Assembly: GCF_900086655.1 (NCBI RefSeq)
Contig: NZ_LT575476.1
Location: 2,763,869 to 2,827,868 of the forward strand
Direction: 5' to 3'
DNA length: 64,000 nucleotides
DNA from: Paenibacillus tuaregi
GTDB lineage: Bacteria > Bacillota > Bacilli > Paenibacillales > Paenibacillaceae
Shown here: positions 18,611-26,655 of the stretch, one piece after another
Position numbering within the stretch: position 1 is the stretch's first letter
Layout: each line of letters opens with the position of its first letter
Notes under the pieces: generated by a model
Databases searched by the model: none
Told to the model about the DNA's origin: nothing
What the model saw: only the letters and a program-made list of their open reading frames with translations
Translations under genes and position numbers: made by a program

Positions 18611-20887
18611 TCAAAGTTTTGACCATCCGAACACCGGCTGCAAAGTCTTGCGAATCCAAAAAGCAAATACGGTCATTGCGCCCCATGAGCTGCGCTTATT
18701 CTGGATGTACTGATCGTTGATAATATAGGTTCGAGTGGAAGAAGGGCTCTTCAGACCGAACTTTTCCCACTCCGCGGGATCATTCGAACCTCCAAGCTTT
18801 ACAAGCATTTTTGCCGTCTCGCTATTTATTTTAGCTGGAATTTGCTCGTACGCTTGGGTAATTTGCGCATGAAATTCGTCGATTGGATTGCGGCTGGCAA
18901 GGCTCTCCAAGTGGATGCCTTCGCGAAGGTAAGAAACGTATGCCAGGTGGTCAGCCCAGAACTCATCGATATAAAAAAGCCGTACCCGCTGCTCTGAAAG
19001 GCTCATCGGCTTCTCGCCTTTCAAAATTCTGAGCCGCTCCGCGTATAGAATTCGCCTCTGATCTTCCACCATATCCGAATAACAGTTCAGTTCCTGTTGG
19101 ATATCGAAGTTTTGGCCCATAATAACGCGCTGAATATGCGCGATCTTGCTGCGGAGCACGGGCTCTTCGAGAGCCTCATCCTGCCTGGGAGCGCGAAACG
19201 CTTTATTGATGCCGAACCGAAGCAGCAACTCGTCCTCCAAGCTTACGAAGAATATGGAAGCTCCCGGGTCGCCTTGGCGGCCAGAACGCCCGCGAAGCTG
19301 GTCGTCGATCCGCACGCTTTCGTTCACATGTGTGCCAATCACGTACAACCCGCCCAGCTTGGTGACAAGTTCAGCTTGCGTGCGGTCGCCGCCGCCGAGC
19401 CGAATGTCGACACCTCGCCCCGCCATATTCGTAGACACCGTTACGGCACCGATTTCTCCCGCTTTGGCGATGATCTCCGCTTCTTCTGCATCGTTTTTCG
19501 CATTCAAAACGTGGCAGGGCACGCCTATAACGGCTAGCGCTTCCGCCAGCATGCCAGACTCCTCGACGCTTGACGTCCCAATGAGAATTGGACGCCCCGT
19601 TGCGTGGACAGAGGATATTTCTTGTACTAATGCTTTAAGTTTTGCTTCTTTATGAGTATAAATCCGATGCGGATGGTCAATCCGTATGTTTGGCCGGTTC
19701 GGTGGGATTTGTACAACCTGAAGCTGATAGATAGCTTCGAATTCCATTGCGGAAGCGTGCGCGGTAGCCGTCATTCCGCAAATTTTCGGATACAGACTTA
19801 TGAAGTGCTGAAGGGTGATCGTGCCGAGAATTTTCCCGCCGGCTAAGGACTGCAGCCCTTCTTTGGCCGCAAGCGCGGCTTGCAGCCCCTCCGGCAAATA
19901 TCTGTTCTCCGCCACGCGCCCGGTATATTCTTCGATCAGCTCAATTTTACCGTCCCGGACGATGTAATCGACGTCTTTTTTTAGCAGCAATTCCACATGC
20001 AGCGCGCAGTTTAATGAGGTTAACAAATGACTATTATGGCTATCGTACAAATTGCCGCATCCCAGCAGCTCCTCCGCTTTCGCTGAGCCTGCTTCATTCA
20101 AGTACACGTTCCGCTGGAACTCGTCGAAGTCGTAATACTCCTCTTCCACAAGCTGCCGAGCCACTTCTGCGAAACGAATCCGATCCTCGCTGGAAGTGTC
20201 CGACTCGCCGGTGATGACCAGCGGAACCCTAGCTTCATCGAGAAGCAGTGAATCTGCTTCGTCAACGATGACGTAGTGGAAAGGACGATGCACAGTATCG
20301 GCTTCGGTCAAGGCGATTGTGTCACGCAAATAATCGAAACCCGACTCTTTGGCCGTAACATAAGTTATATCTGAGGCGTACGCTTCCCGTTTCTCGGATA
20401 GGCTCATGCCCGCTTGAACCGAGTTTACTGTTAACCCGAGGAAGCGATAGATCGGCCCCATCCACTTTGCATCCCGGTTTGCCAAATAATCGTTAAACGT
20501 CAACACATGAACGCCTTTGCCGGTCAGTGCATTTAGATAAGCGGGCATCACAGCAGAGAGCGTTTTTCCTTCACCGGTATGCTGCTCGATCAACATTCGG
20601 TCGTGCAGAGCGATGGCAGCCATGATCTGGACATCATAAGGCTGTAATCCGAGCTTTCTTTTCGCTGCCTCGCAGACTAACGCATAAGCATCAATAAGCA
20701 GCTCATCCAAAGCTGTACCCGACTTTGCTTCTTTTTGCAGCCGGAGGGATTCTGCTTGAAGCTGCCCGTCATCCCATGCTTCCAAATTCCGTTTCCTGAT
20801 CAGCTCCACTTTGTCCTGATAGACTTTCAGCCTTTTCTGAGTATCGCGGTCCTTGAATTTTTGCATCAAATTGACAGCTGAATTCAT
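18611..20887 (-). CDS. secA2: SecA2-type accessory preprotein translocase ATPase
   Basis: 758 residues against about 840 for housekeeping SecA. Walker A is QHTGEGKT (103-110; canonical SecA has MKTGEGKT) and Walker B is VIVDEADS near residue 210; the protein-crosslinking domain with FQRNVYLNEAG, NMAGRGVDI, and QLRGRSGRQGDPG are all present. The C-terminal zinc-binding tail of SecA1 (CxCxSGKKYKxC) is absent. It ends in a short hydrophobic and basic tail instead. SecA2 proteins drive export of selected substrates through SecYEG, in several Firmicutes S-layer or SLH proteins. The neighbour at 15392 is such a protein, so it is the likely client. Confidence 0.88.
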   Translation of the reverse strand: MNSAVNLMQKFKDRDTQKRLKVYQDKVELIRKRNLEAWDDGQLQAESLRLQKEAKSGTALDELLIDAYALVCEAAKRKLGLQPYDVQIMAAIALHDRMLIEQHTGEGKTLSAVMPAYLNALTGKGVHVLTFNDYLANRDAKWMGPIYRFLGLTVNSVQAGMSLSEKREAYASDITYVTAKESGFDYLRDTIALTEADTVHRPFHYVIVDEADSLLLDEARVPLVITGESDTSSEDRIRFAEVARQLVEEEYYDFDEFQRNVYLNEAGSAKAEELLGCGNLYDSHNSHLLTSLNCALHVELLLKKDVDYIVRDGKIELIEEYTGRVAENRYLPEGLQAALAAKEGLQSLAGGKILGTITLQHFISLYPKICGMTATAHASAMEFEAIYQLQVVQIPPNRPNIRIDHPHRIYTHKEAKLKALVQEISSVHATGRPILIGTSSVEESGMLAEALAVIGVPCHVLNAKNDAEEAEIIAKAGEIGAVTVSTNMAGRGVDIRLGGGDRTQAELVTKLGGLYVIGTHVNESVRIDDQLRGRSGRQGDPGASIFFVSLEDELLLRFGINKAFRAPRQDEALEEPVLRSKIAHIQRVIMGQNFDIQQELNCYSDMVEDQRRILYAERLRILKGEKPMSLSEQRVRLFYIDEFWADHLAYVSYLREGIHLESLASRNPIDEFHAQITQAYEQIPAKINSETAKMLVKLGGSNDPAEWEKFGLKSPSSTRTYIINDQYIQNKRSSWGAMTVFAFWIRKTLQPVFGWSKL

Positions 20888-21031
20888 CGAACTTAAATCC
20901 CTCCTAGGTTGGAATAGGCGATTCTATAGTGGCTAAAAGTATAATCAAACTCTATAACAATAGCAAGTTTTGGAATAAAAGGAGAATTCCTTGTGTTTCA
21001 ATTCATAGGGGATCGTCTTTTTTATATGCGC

Positions 21032-21190
21032 TCATTGATTTTGACCAACAAATTCATTCTTTAAGACTTGCTTCTCCTCGTCGGTAAGGGCTTGAACGAT
21101 CTCTTCCTTCACCTTTCGGAATGAATCTTGAAAGTCTTCAATCAGTTCAATCGCTTTAGGCAATACATATATATTTTTCTGCCGGTAAAG
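21032..21190 (-). pseudogene. 3' remnant of a MarR-family regulator gene
   Basis: The minus-strand frame reads RQKNIYVLPKAIELIEDF and later EIVQALTDEEKQVL, the wing-to-last-helix pattern of MarR proteins (compare the usual ARQKNIYLT...GLTEEEK). The DNA-binding part is missing. The frame upstream of about 21190 is unrelated sequence that on the other strand codes for an amidohydrolase end. Confidence 0.55.
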
Positions 21191-21382
21191 GCTGGATTCT
21201 CTCCGATCGAAGCTCTTCAGTCGGCTACTTCCAAACCGGCCCGCTGCTTTGGTCTTCACGATCGCGGCCGTATTATGGAAGGTACTCGCGCTGACCTTGT
21301 TCTCGTAGATGGTGATCCGACCACTAATATTTCGGATTCCTTATCGATCAAATCCGTATGGTTGAACGGTTCGCAGCAATAG
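21182..21382 (+). pseudogene. 3' remnant of an amidohydrolase gene
   Basis: From about 21182 the plus frame reads KAGFSPIEALQSATSKPA, LHDRGRIMEGTRADLVLVDG and the closing SIKSVWLNGSQQ. This is the C-terminal end of an imidazolonepropionase-like amidohydrolase, where helices and a beta-sandwich close the barrel. The metal-binding barrel is absent. It abuts the MarR remnant, so both genes were cut at one point. Confidence 0.65.
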
Positions 21383-21412
21383 GTTAATCAGACTTAATCA
21401 TATATAAAGCCG

Positions 21413-21444
21413 AAAACAAGGGCGCATTGGAGTGCCCTTGTTTT
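21413..21444 (+). terminator. Terminator left behind the amidohydrolase remnant
   Basis: AAAACAAGGGC/GCCCTTGTTTT stem followed by TTTTG, 30 bp past the remnant stop; it presumably served the intact gene. The rest of 21445-21639 holds no gene I can support. Confidence 0.8.
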
Positions 21445-21639
21445 GCATATTCGGCTCATATTTTAAAAACCGGCAAAGGATCAAGCCCTTTTTGCACTCT
21501 TTATTCCAGCATTGCTGATATTCTGAAATAGTAATAGTTGCGTCCAGACAAATTGAATAGTCCCATCGAGTCATATTCAAAAAAGATTCGGTCAGCTATG
21601 ATGATAAAGTAGCGACATGCCGATATCCGCAAATAAACC

Positions 21640-21670
21640 TTGACTGGACTTAAGTCTAGGGAAATAACCG
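21640..21670 (+). promoter_or_regulatory. Possible MerR-type promoter before the DJ-1-like gene
   Basis: TTGACT is followed after a 19-bp spacer by TAACCG, and the spacer holds the near-palindrome CTGGACTTAAGTCTAG. Over-long spacers with a central dyad are the mark of MerR-family promoters. The -10 is poor, and no merR-like gene is in the window. Confidence 0.3.
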
Positions 21671-21766
21671 CCTTCGGAAGGTTTTTACAGTTACCTTTAT
21701 CTATTATCCTTTAATTGAGAAAGTTAATAACAAATATTTACTTACTTATTAAAGGAGAGATTAATT

Positions 21767-23128
21767 TTGAAAAAAGTATGGCGTTTCATCGCATACGTGT
21801 GCGTTACGATCTTGGTAGTAGGAGGAACCGGAGGGATCGGCTATATGAGTACGATGCAGGAGTCTATGTCGGTTTACGATAAGCCGGTTCCTGCTTCTAT
21901 ACAAAATGTCCAGGCTCCTGCATATGATTCCAATAAGCCTACAGTAGCCGTTATGTTGGCGAATGAGGTGACCGAGGTGTTCGATTTCCTCGTACCGTAC
22001 GAAATGTTCTCTATGACCGGCTCATACAATGTGTATGCGGCTGCGCCCGACAAAAACGTCAAATCTTTGACAGGTGGTCTTGATATCGTGCCCCATTATA
22101 CTTTTGATGAATTAGATCAATTGACGGGCAAAGGTCCGGATATTATTGTCATTCCTTTCATGCCGATTTTGGATGAAGCGAAATACAAGCCTGTCCGCGA
22201 TTGGATTAGGAAACACTCAGGTAAGGAAACGACATTACTGTCCATCTGTAATGGTGCCGAGAACCTGGCTGACACCGGCGTACTGGATGGAAAATCTGCA
22301 GCAACGCATTGGGGAGATATCAGCAGGTTGGAAAAGAAATATACCGAGGTTACTTGGAAGAGAGACCAGCGTTACGTGGCGGACGGCAATTTGGTCTCGT
22401 CTGCAGGCCTGACCTCGGGAATCGATGCAACCCTATACGTCATCTCCCGGCAAATGGGAGAGCCGACGGCTAAGAAAGTGGCGAAGGAAATGAATTATCC
22501 TTCGTACCATTTTGTTCAGCATCCGCAAATGGAGCCGTTCACTGCCGGATTGAGCGATGTCGTCTATATTCTAAACAACGCATTTCAATGGAGCAAGAAG
22601 AAAGACGGAATCTTGTTATATAACGGTGCGGACGAACTCATGTTATCCTCTGCTTTTGACACATATGGAGCTTCCGGAACAACGACAACCATAACGGTAT
22701 CAAGTAAACGCGATCCGGTCGTGACCCGGCACGGTCTGAATCTTGTTGCCCGATACCAAATTGCGGATGCTCCGAAACTCGACAGAATGATTTTCGTTGG
22801 CCCGAACGTGAAGACGGTCGCTGCGGGTGATATACAAAACTGGACCGAAAACGGTGGTGGGGCTGAACAGCTTTACCTGCACACCGACTCACCCGAGCGA
22901 TTCGCGATGGAACCAGCGTTTGAAGATCTGGCCAGACAGGAAGACATTCTGACGGCGAAATTCGCCGCCAAGCGGCTCGAGTACCGTGCCACAGGTCACT
23001 TTAAACTTGAAGGAGCCCCTTTTTCATACGAAGCGTTCGGCATTCCGATCGGTGTCAGCATGTTGTCTCTGTTCGTCCTTTATTTAGCGGACAGACGTTT
23101 CTTAAGAAGAAAGAACATTTCTAAATAA
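21767..23128 (+). CDS. Membrane-anchored DJ-1/PfpI-like protein with a second degenerate copy of the domain
   Basis: 453 residues, TTG start with AAAGGAGAG 8 bases upstream. One N-terminal membrane segment (about 7-26) and one C-terminal (about 425-443) flank an extracellular part. Residues about 57-245 are a class I glutamine-amidotransferase-like domain: VAVMLANEVTEVFDFLVPYE, then nucleophile elbow LLSICNGAENLAD with Cys, then SAATHWGD, as in AraC-type DJ-1 proteins. Residues about 285-350 (GILLYNGADELMLSSAFD onwards) look like a second such domain lacking the Cys elbow. The family includes proteases, deglycases and sensors; the activity here is unknown. It stands alone. Confidence 0.8.
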   Translation: MKKVWRFIAYVCVTILVVGGTGGIGYMSTMQESMSVYDKPVPASIQNVQAPAYDSNKPTVAVMLANEVTEVFDFLVPYEMFSMTGSYNVYAAAPDKNVKSLTGGLDIVPHYTFDELDQLTGKGPDIIVIPFMPILDEAKYKPVRDWIRKHSGKETTLLSICNGAENLADTGVLDGKSAATHWGDISRLEKKYTEVTWKRDQRYVADGNLVSSAGLTSGIDATLYVISRQMGEPTAKKVAKEMNYPSYHFVQHPQMEPFTAGLSDVVYILNNAFQWSKKKDGILLYNGADELMLSSAFDTYGASGTTTTITVSSKRDPVVTRHGLNLVARYQIADAPKLDRMIFVGPNVKTVAAGDIQNWTENGGGAEQLYLHTDSPERFAMEPAFEDLARQEDILTAKFAAKRLEYRATGHFKLEGAPFSYEAFGIPIGVSMLSLFVLYLADRRFLRRKNISK

Positions 23129-23149
23129 GGTTTGCAGACAGAGGCATAC

Positions 23150-23188
23150 AAGGCCTCTCCCTTCATGTGTCTTTAAGGGAGAGGCCTT
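23150..23188. terminator. Long perfect hairpin between convergent genes
   Basis: AAGGCCTCTCCCTT pairs perfectly with AAGGGAGAGGCCTT across an 11-base loop. The T-tract is weak. It lies between the DJ-1-like gene (plus) and the gene ending at 23240 (minus). Confidence 0.7.
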
Positions 23189-23239
23189 GTTGTCATTTAA
23201 CTTTCGGTTGAGGTTATTCCAATTTGAGGTTCGCTGGAT

Positions 23240-23548
23240 CTACCCTTCCACAATATCTGCCCGAAGGTCTGTTGCAATTTCGATCATGAGGGGCACGATT
23301 TCTTGATGGGAGACGGCTACATACAAATCCCCCATATAGTGTCTGAATGGAATAAGGGCTTCCCCATGCTTCCACATAAAGAAATCCCCTTCTATAGACA
23401 TGGTGCTCTCCTCCCCTTTCATGGTCAGCACCGTCTGATAAGTAAAATCAGCCTTGGATGAGAAATAAACTTGGCATTCTTCCAATGAAATCTCTGAATC
23501 ACTAGTGTCTGGCTGCATGGATCTCGTAATTCGAAAGCGTTGATTCAT
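23240..23548 (-). CDS. Hypothetical protein, 102 residues
   Basis: A good TTGGAGGATA ribosome site precedes the ATG, and codon use resembles the neighbours, so I take it as real. No signal peptide or membrane segment. The sequence looks like alternating beta strands with a run FFMWKHGEALIPFRHYMGDLYV and an acidic C-terminus. I do not recognise a family. It lies 52 bp downstream of no gene in its direction except the AraC gene (ends 23601), with which it may be co-transcribed. Confidence 0.6.
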   Translation of the reverse strand: MNQRFRITRSMQPDTSDSEISLEECQVYFSSKADFTYQTVLTMKGEESTMSIEGDFFMWKHGEALIPFRHYMGDLYVAVSHQEIVPLMIEIATDLRADIVEG

Positions 23549-23600
23549 AAATATCCTCCAAAATTAAATTGACCTTGTATTCCCCATAATCTTATGAATT

Positions 23601-24464
23601 CTATTGGGCCGCGGCGGACTTACGGCTGATATTCCTAAACGTTGTAGGTGAGATCCCTTTTTTAGCCGTAAATTGCTTGATCAAGTATGTATCATACTCA
23701 AATCCGGTAGCGCATGCAATCTCATCAAGCTTCATGCCAGTGTGAGTTAACAGTTCACATGCAACCTTCAAACGATGTGAAAGCAAGTAACCTATTGCTG
23801 TGTTTCCGCATCGTTCCTGAAACAGCTTATTAAGAGTTACACGATTTAAATGAGCGCAATTTGTCAGATCCTGCAAAAATATCTTTCTGGAATAGTTCGT
23901 GTGTATATATTCCAGCACCGCATCAACCGGTGATTGTTCGCTATTCCGATGCAAATCCTCCAGCAAACCCAATATTTGAATGAGGTACTTTTTTATTCTG
24001 CATACCCACCGCGCATCACTTTGGGCCTGCACTTCCGTACCTAATATAAAATACCATTCAAATAAAAGCGGATATGCTTTCTCTGTGATACGGGGCACAG
24101 CTATATAAGGATCATCTCTTTGAAAAAGTGAAAGACCTGTTCGTATTCTCAGACCTGCCGCCAAGTAGTCCTCCGTTTCGGAAAGGGATATGGTGTTCAG
24201 AAAATCGGGATGAAAACGAAAGGACTGTTCGGCAACGTCTTGTTTCTCCATTATTATGAGATCATCATCTTCGGCCAAGCAAAGAAAACCGGGAGCGGAA
24301 ATGGATATAGGTCGTTCGTTTAATGTTCCGTTTATGCTTCCTGTCGTAATGAGAACAAGAGTGAGACGTTCAGGATAAGGAAGGACTCTAAAATCCTCCA
24401 CTGCGGTAAATTCAATATTAACGGGTCGGCCTTTGTATCGGTCTATTTGTGGCATAGCCATCAC
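23601..24464 (-). CDS. AraC-family transcriptional regulator
   Basis: 287 residues. The N-terminal half looks like a cupin-type ligand domain. The C-terminal 95 residues form the double helix-turn-helix: IFLQDLTNCAHLNRVTLNKLF and the second motif LDEIACATGFEYDTYLIKQFT followed by KKGISPTTFR. The gene is divergent from the epoxide hydrolase at 24562 with only 97 bp between the starts, so it probably activates that gene in response to its substrate. Confidence 0.92.
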   Translation of the reverse strand: MMAMPQIDRYKGRPVNIEFTAVEDFRVLPYPERLTLVLITTGSINGTLNERPISISAPGFLCLAEDDDLIIMEKQDVAEQSFRFHPDFLNTISLSETEDYLAAGLRIRTGLSLFQRDDPYIAVPRITEKAYPLLFEWYFILGTEVQAQSDARWVCRIKKYLIQILGLLEDLHRNSEQSPVDAVLEYIHTNYSRKIFLQDLTNCAHLNRVTLNKLFQERCGNTAIGYLLSHRLKVACELLTHTGMKLDEIACATGFEYDTYLIKQFTAKKGISPTTFRNISRKSAAAQ

Positions 24465-24561
24465 CTATCAAATCTTATAGTTAGATGCTTCACTTATGCC
24501 AGTGTATCACACATGTGTCCAAGATATAATGGCGATGTAACACCAAAAGGAGGGAACTACG

Positions 24562-25722
24562 ATGCCTATTGAACGTTTTCATATTCATGTTTCCGATGAT
24601 ATTCTTGACGATCTCAAATACAGACTGCATCACATTCGTTGGCCGGATCAAGTAGAGAATGCGGAATGGGAACAAGGCACAGAATTAAGTTACTTAAAGT
24701 CGCTCGTTTCGTATTGGAAGGACCATTATGATTGGCGCGCCCAAGAATCCAAGTTAAACCGCTTGTCCCAGTTTCGCTGCAATATCTATGGCATAGATGT
24801 ACACTTTGTACATGAGCGTGGTAAAGGCCCAAACCCATTGCCTATTATTCTTACCCACGGATGGCCCGACAGCTACCTTCGCTACCAAAAGATTATCCCC
24901 CTGCTTACGGATCCGGCCAGCTACGGAGGTAGCCCTGAGGATTCTTTTGACGTGATAGTTCCTTCATTACCTGGATTTGGATTCTCAAGTCCCCCCAAAC
25001 AACCTGGGGTTAATAATTATCACGTCTCTGAAATGTGGGCCAAGCTAATGACAGAAGAATTAGGCTACAAAAGATTTGCTGCAGCAGGTGGGGATATTGG
25101 TTCCGGTGTTACAAGATACCTGGCATCAAACCATCCAGAATTGGTATTCGGAATTCACCTGACCGATATCGGCATTATAAGAAACCTCCTGACTTCATCT
25201 GATCAGGCAAATCTTTCCGAGGATGAACTGCAATACAAGAAGAACGCTTCGGAATGGATTGCGCAAGAAGGAGGTTATATGTCCCTTCAATCTACACGGC
25301 CCCAAAGCCTTGCTTATGGACTTTCCGATTCACCGGCAGGATTGGCTGGCTGGATCATTGAAAAATACCGCGCGTGGAGTGATTGTAATGGCAATCTGCA
25401 GAATAGATTCAACAAGGATGAACTAATCACGCATATTATGATTTATTGGGTTACAAATACATTTGGATCATCGGCGCGAATGTACTATGAGAATTCCCAC
25501 TCTTTACCGCCCTTGGACTATATAGAGGTACCAACAGCCGTCGCATTGTTCCCTGCGGATATCTTGTTGCCGCCCAAGGAATGGGCTGCGCGTAATCTAA
25601 ATATAGTTCGCTGGACTTCGTTCCCAAGCGGCGGACATTTTACTGCTATGGAAGAGCCCGAGCTTTTAGCTCAGGATATTCGTGCTTTCTACAAGTCTTT
25701 TAGAATGAACAATAATCATTAA
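24562..25722 (+). CDS. Epoxide hydrolase, alpha/beta-hydrolase fold
   Basis: 386 residues. An N-terminal EHN lid domain (about 1-105, HVSDDILDDLKYRLHHIRWP) precedes the hydrolase core: oxyanion motif HGWPDS, nucleophile elbow AAGGDIGSG with Asp, and the C-terminal FPSGGHFTAMEEP with the catalytic His. The usual Trp after the nucleophile (GGDWG) is Ile here. Family members open epoxides to diols, in the cytoplasm. AAAAGGAGGGAA precedes the ATG. Paired with the divergent AraC gene. The hairpin at 25762 follows. Confidence 0.92.
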   Translation: MPIERFHIHVSDDILDDLKYRLHHIRWPDQVENAEWEQGTELSYLKSLVSYWKDHYDWRAQESKLNRLSQFRCNIYGIDVHFVHERGKGPNPLPIILTHGWPDSYLRYQKIIPLLTDPASYGGSPEDSFDVIVPSLPGFGFSSPPKQPGVNNYHVSEMWAKLMTEELGYKRFAAAGGDIGSGVTRYLASNHPELVFGIHLTDIGIIRNLLTSSDQANLSEDELQYKKNASEWIAQEGGYMSLQSTRPQSLAYGLSDSPAGLAGWIIEKYRAWSDCNGNLQNRFNKDELITHIMIYWVTNTFGSSARMYYENSHSLPPLDYIEVPTAVALFPADILLPPKEWAARNLNIVRWTSFPSGGHFTAMEEPELLAQDIRAFYKSFRMNNNH

Positions 25723-25761
25723 TATTCATCAAGATCGAGTCAGTAATCTCCTTCCTAACGA

Positions 25762-25801
25762 ACCCGTAGGATAGACACTTTGTCATGTCCATCTTACGGG
25801 T
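25762..25801 (+). terminator. Hairpin after the epoxide hydrolase gene
   Basis: ACCCGTAGGATAGACA pairs with TGTCCATCTTACGGGT (14 of 16 pairs). No T-tract follows, so it may be a weak or Rho-type end. Confidence 0.45.
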
Positions 25802-25895
25802 CATCGTTGTGAATTGGGCTTATTTGTTATTTCTTCGATGAAGTTTCGCTTTTGTATTCAATAACTTGTAATACCTTTGGTTCAATAGCTTTCAT

Positions 25896-26420
25896 CTATT
25901 GTTCTTTAGAAACTTTGCTATGATCACCTTCATTTTGTAGATCAACTTGAGTTTTGCTAATAACATCAATGACTTGTTGTTTAGAGATATTTTTAGAAGC
26001 GGCAACTTCTGCAACAGATTTCCCTTTTGTTAATTCTTGTTTTAATTCCGCTCCGCTGATATTTAGTAAAGTGAACAGTTTTTCATCATTCAAAAAGGCG
26101 TCGGCAAAATAATCAGGTGCACGGATGCGTTCGAAAATCCGGAATCTCCGCCAGTTCTTGACCCGAAATCTCTGAACTTGACGGATAACCAAGCCGTGCA
26201 TCCAGAATTGGAAAGGCCGGGTTGTATCGTAGTTATCAAGTGAAGTCCACATTTGCATATAGATCTCATTCATGACATCCTTCCGGTCCTGTTGGTGATC
26301 CACCAGAAAGGAGACTGTACGGTAGACGTTCTGATAGGTGGCATCATACAGCGAATGAAACGCTTGTCGATCCCCATCCTTCATTTTCACGAGTAAATCG
26401 TACATGTATTCACTTTGCAT
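25896..26420 (-). pseudogene. Chimeric ORF: ECF sigma factor region 2 joined to a helical repeat-like tail
   Basis: 174 residues. Residues 1-115 are sigma-70 region 2 of an ECF factor: DGDRQAFHSLYDATYQNVYR, DVMNEIYMQMWTSLDNYD, FQFWMHGLVIRQVQRFRVKN. Region 4, which reads the -35 box, should follow. Instead residues about 119-155 read LNISGAELKQELTKGKSVAE and VAASKNISKQQVIDVI, a short helical motif that I associate with secreted DUF2680/YckD-like proteins. The switch maps near 26070. TCAGGAGGG precedes the ATG, so the ORF may be expressed, but it lacks promoter -35 recognition. Deletion fusion is the likeliest origin. Confidence 0.6.
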
Positions 26421-26562
26421 TCAGAGGACCCTCCTGAGTAAGCTTACACCCTATATTGTCGCTTTATTTGAAAAAGGTTCGGCTCATTTGAAAAAAAATG
26501 CACTATGTATTTTTTTATTTGGCACTTAGTATAGAAGCCGATCTACCATAAAACAAACGAAA

Positions 26563-26585
26563 GGCTGCCAATTCTGCTGGCAGCC
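26563..26585 (-). terminator. Terminator of the PP2C-like gene
   Basis: On the minus strand GGCTGCCA, a 7-base loop, TGGCAGCC, then TTTCGTTTGTTTT. It lies 70 bp after the stop at 26656. Confidence 0.75.
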
Positions 26586-26655
26586 CTAATTTGAGCATAC
26601 TACGTAATGAACTTATGCTTCTATTTGAAATGAGAATAACGGCTTAACTGGCAAT

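Noticed and set aside
18427-18666. Minus-strand 79-codon frame after secA2
   Set aside because: It overlaps the end of secA2 in another frame, contains the secA2 terminator, and has no ribosome site.
21398-21580. Minus-strand 60-codon frame
   Set aside because: It reads through the terminator at 21413-21444 and has no recognisable content.
26596-26640. AATGAACTTATG resembling the end of the MITE-like element
   Set aside because: Only 12 bases match, the ATAAA start of the terminal repeat is absent and there is no partner repeat within 300 bp.
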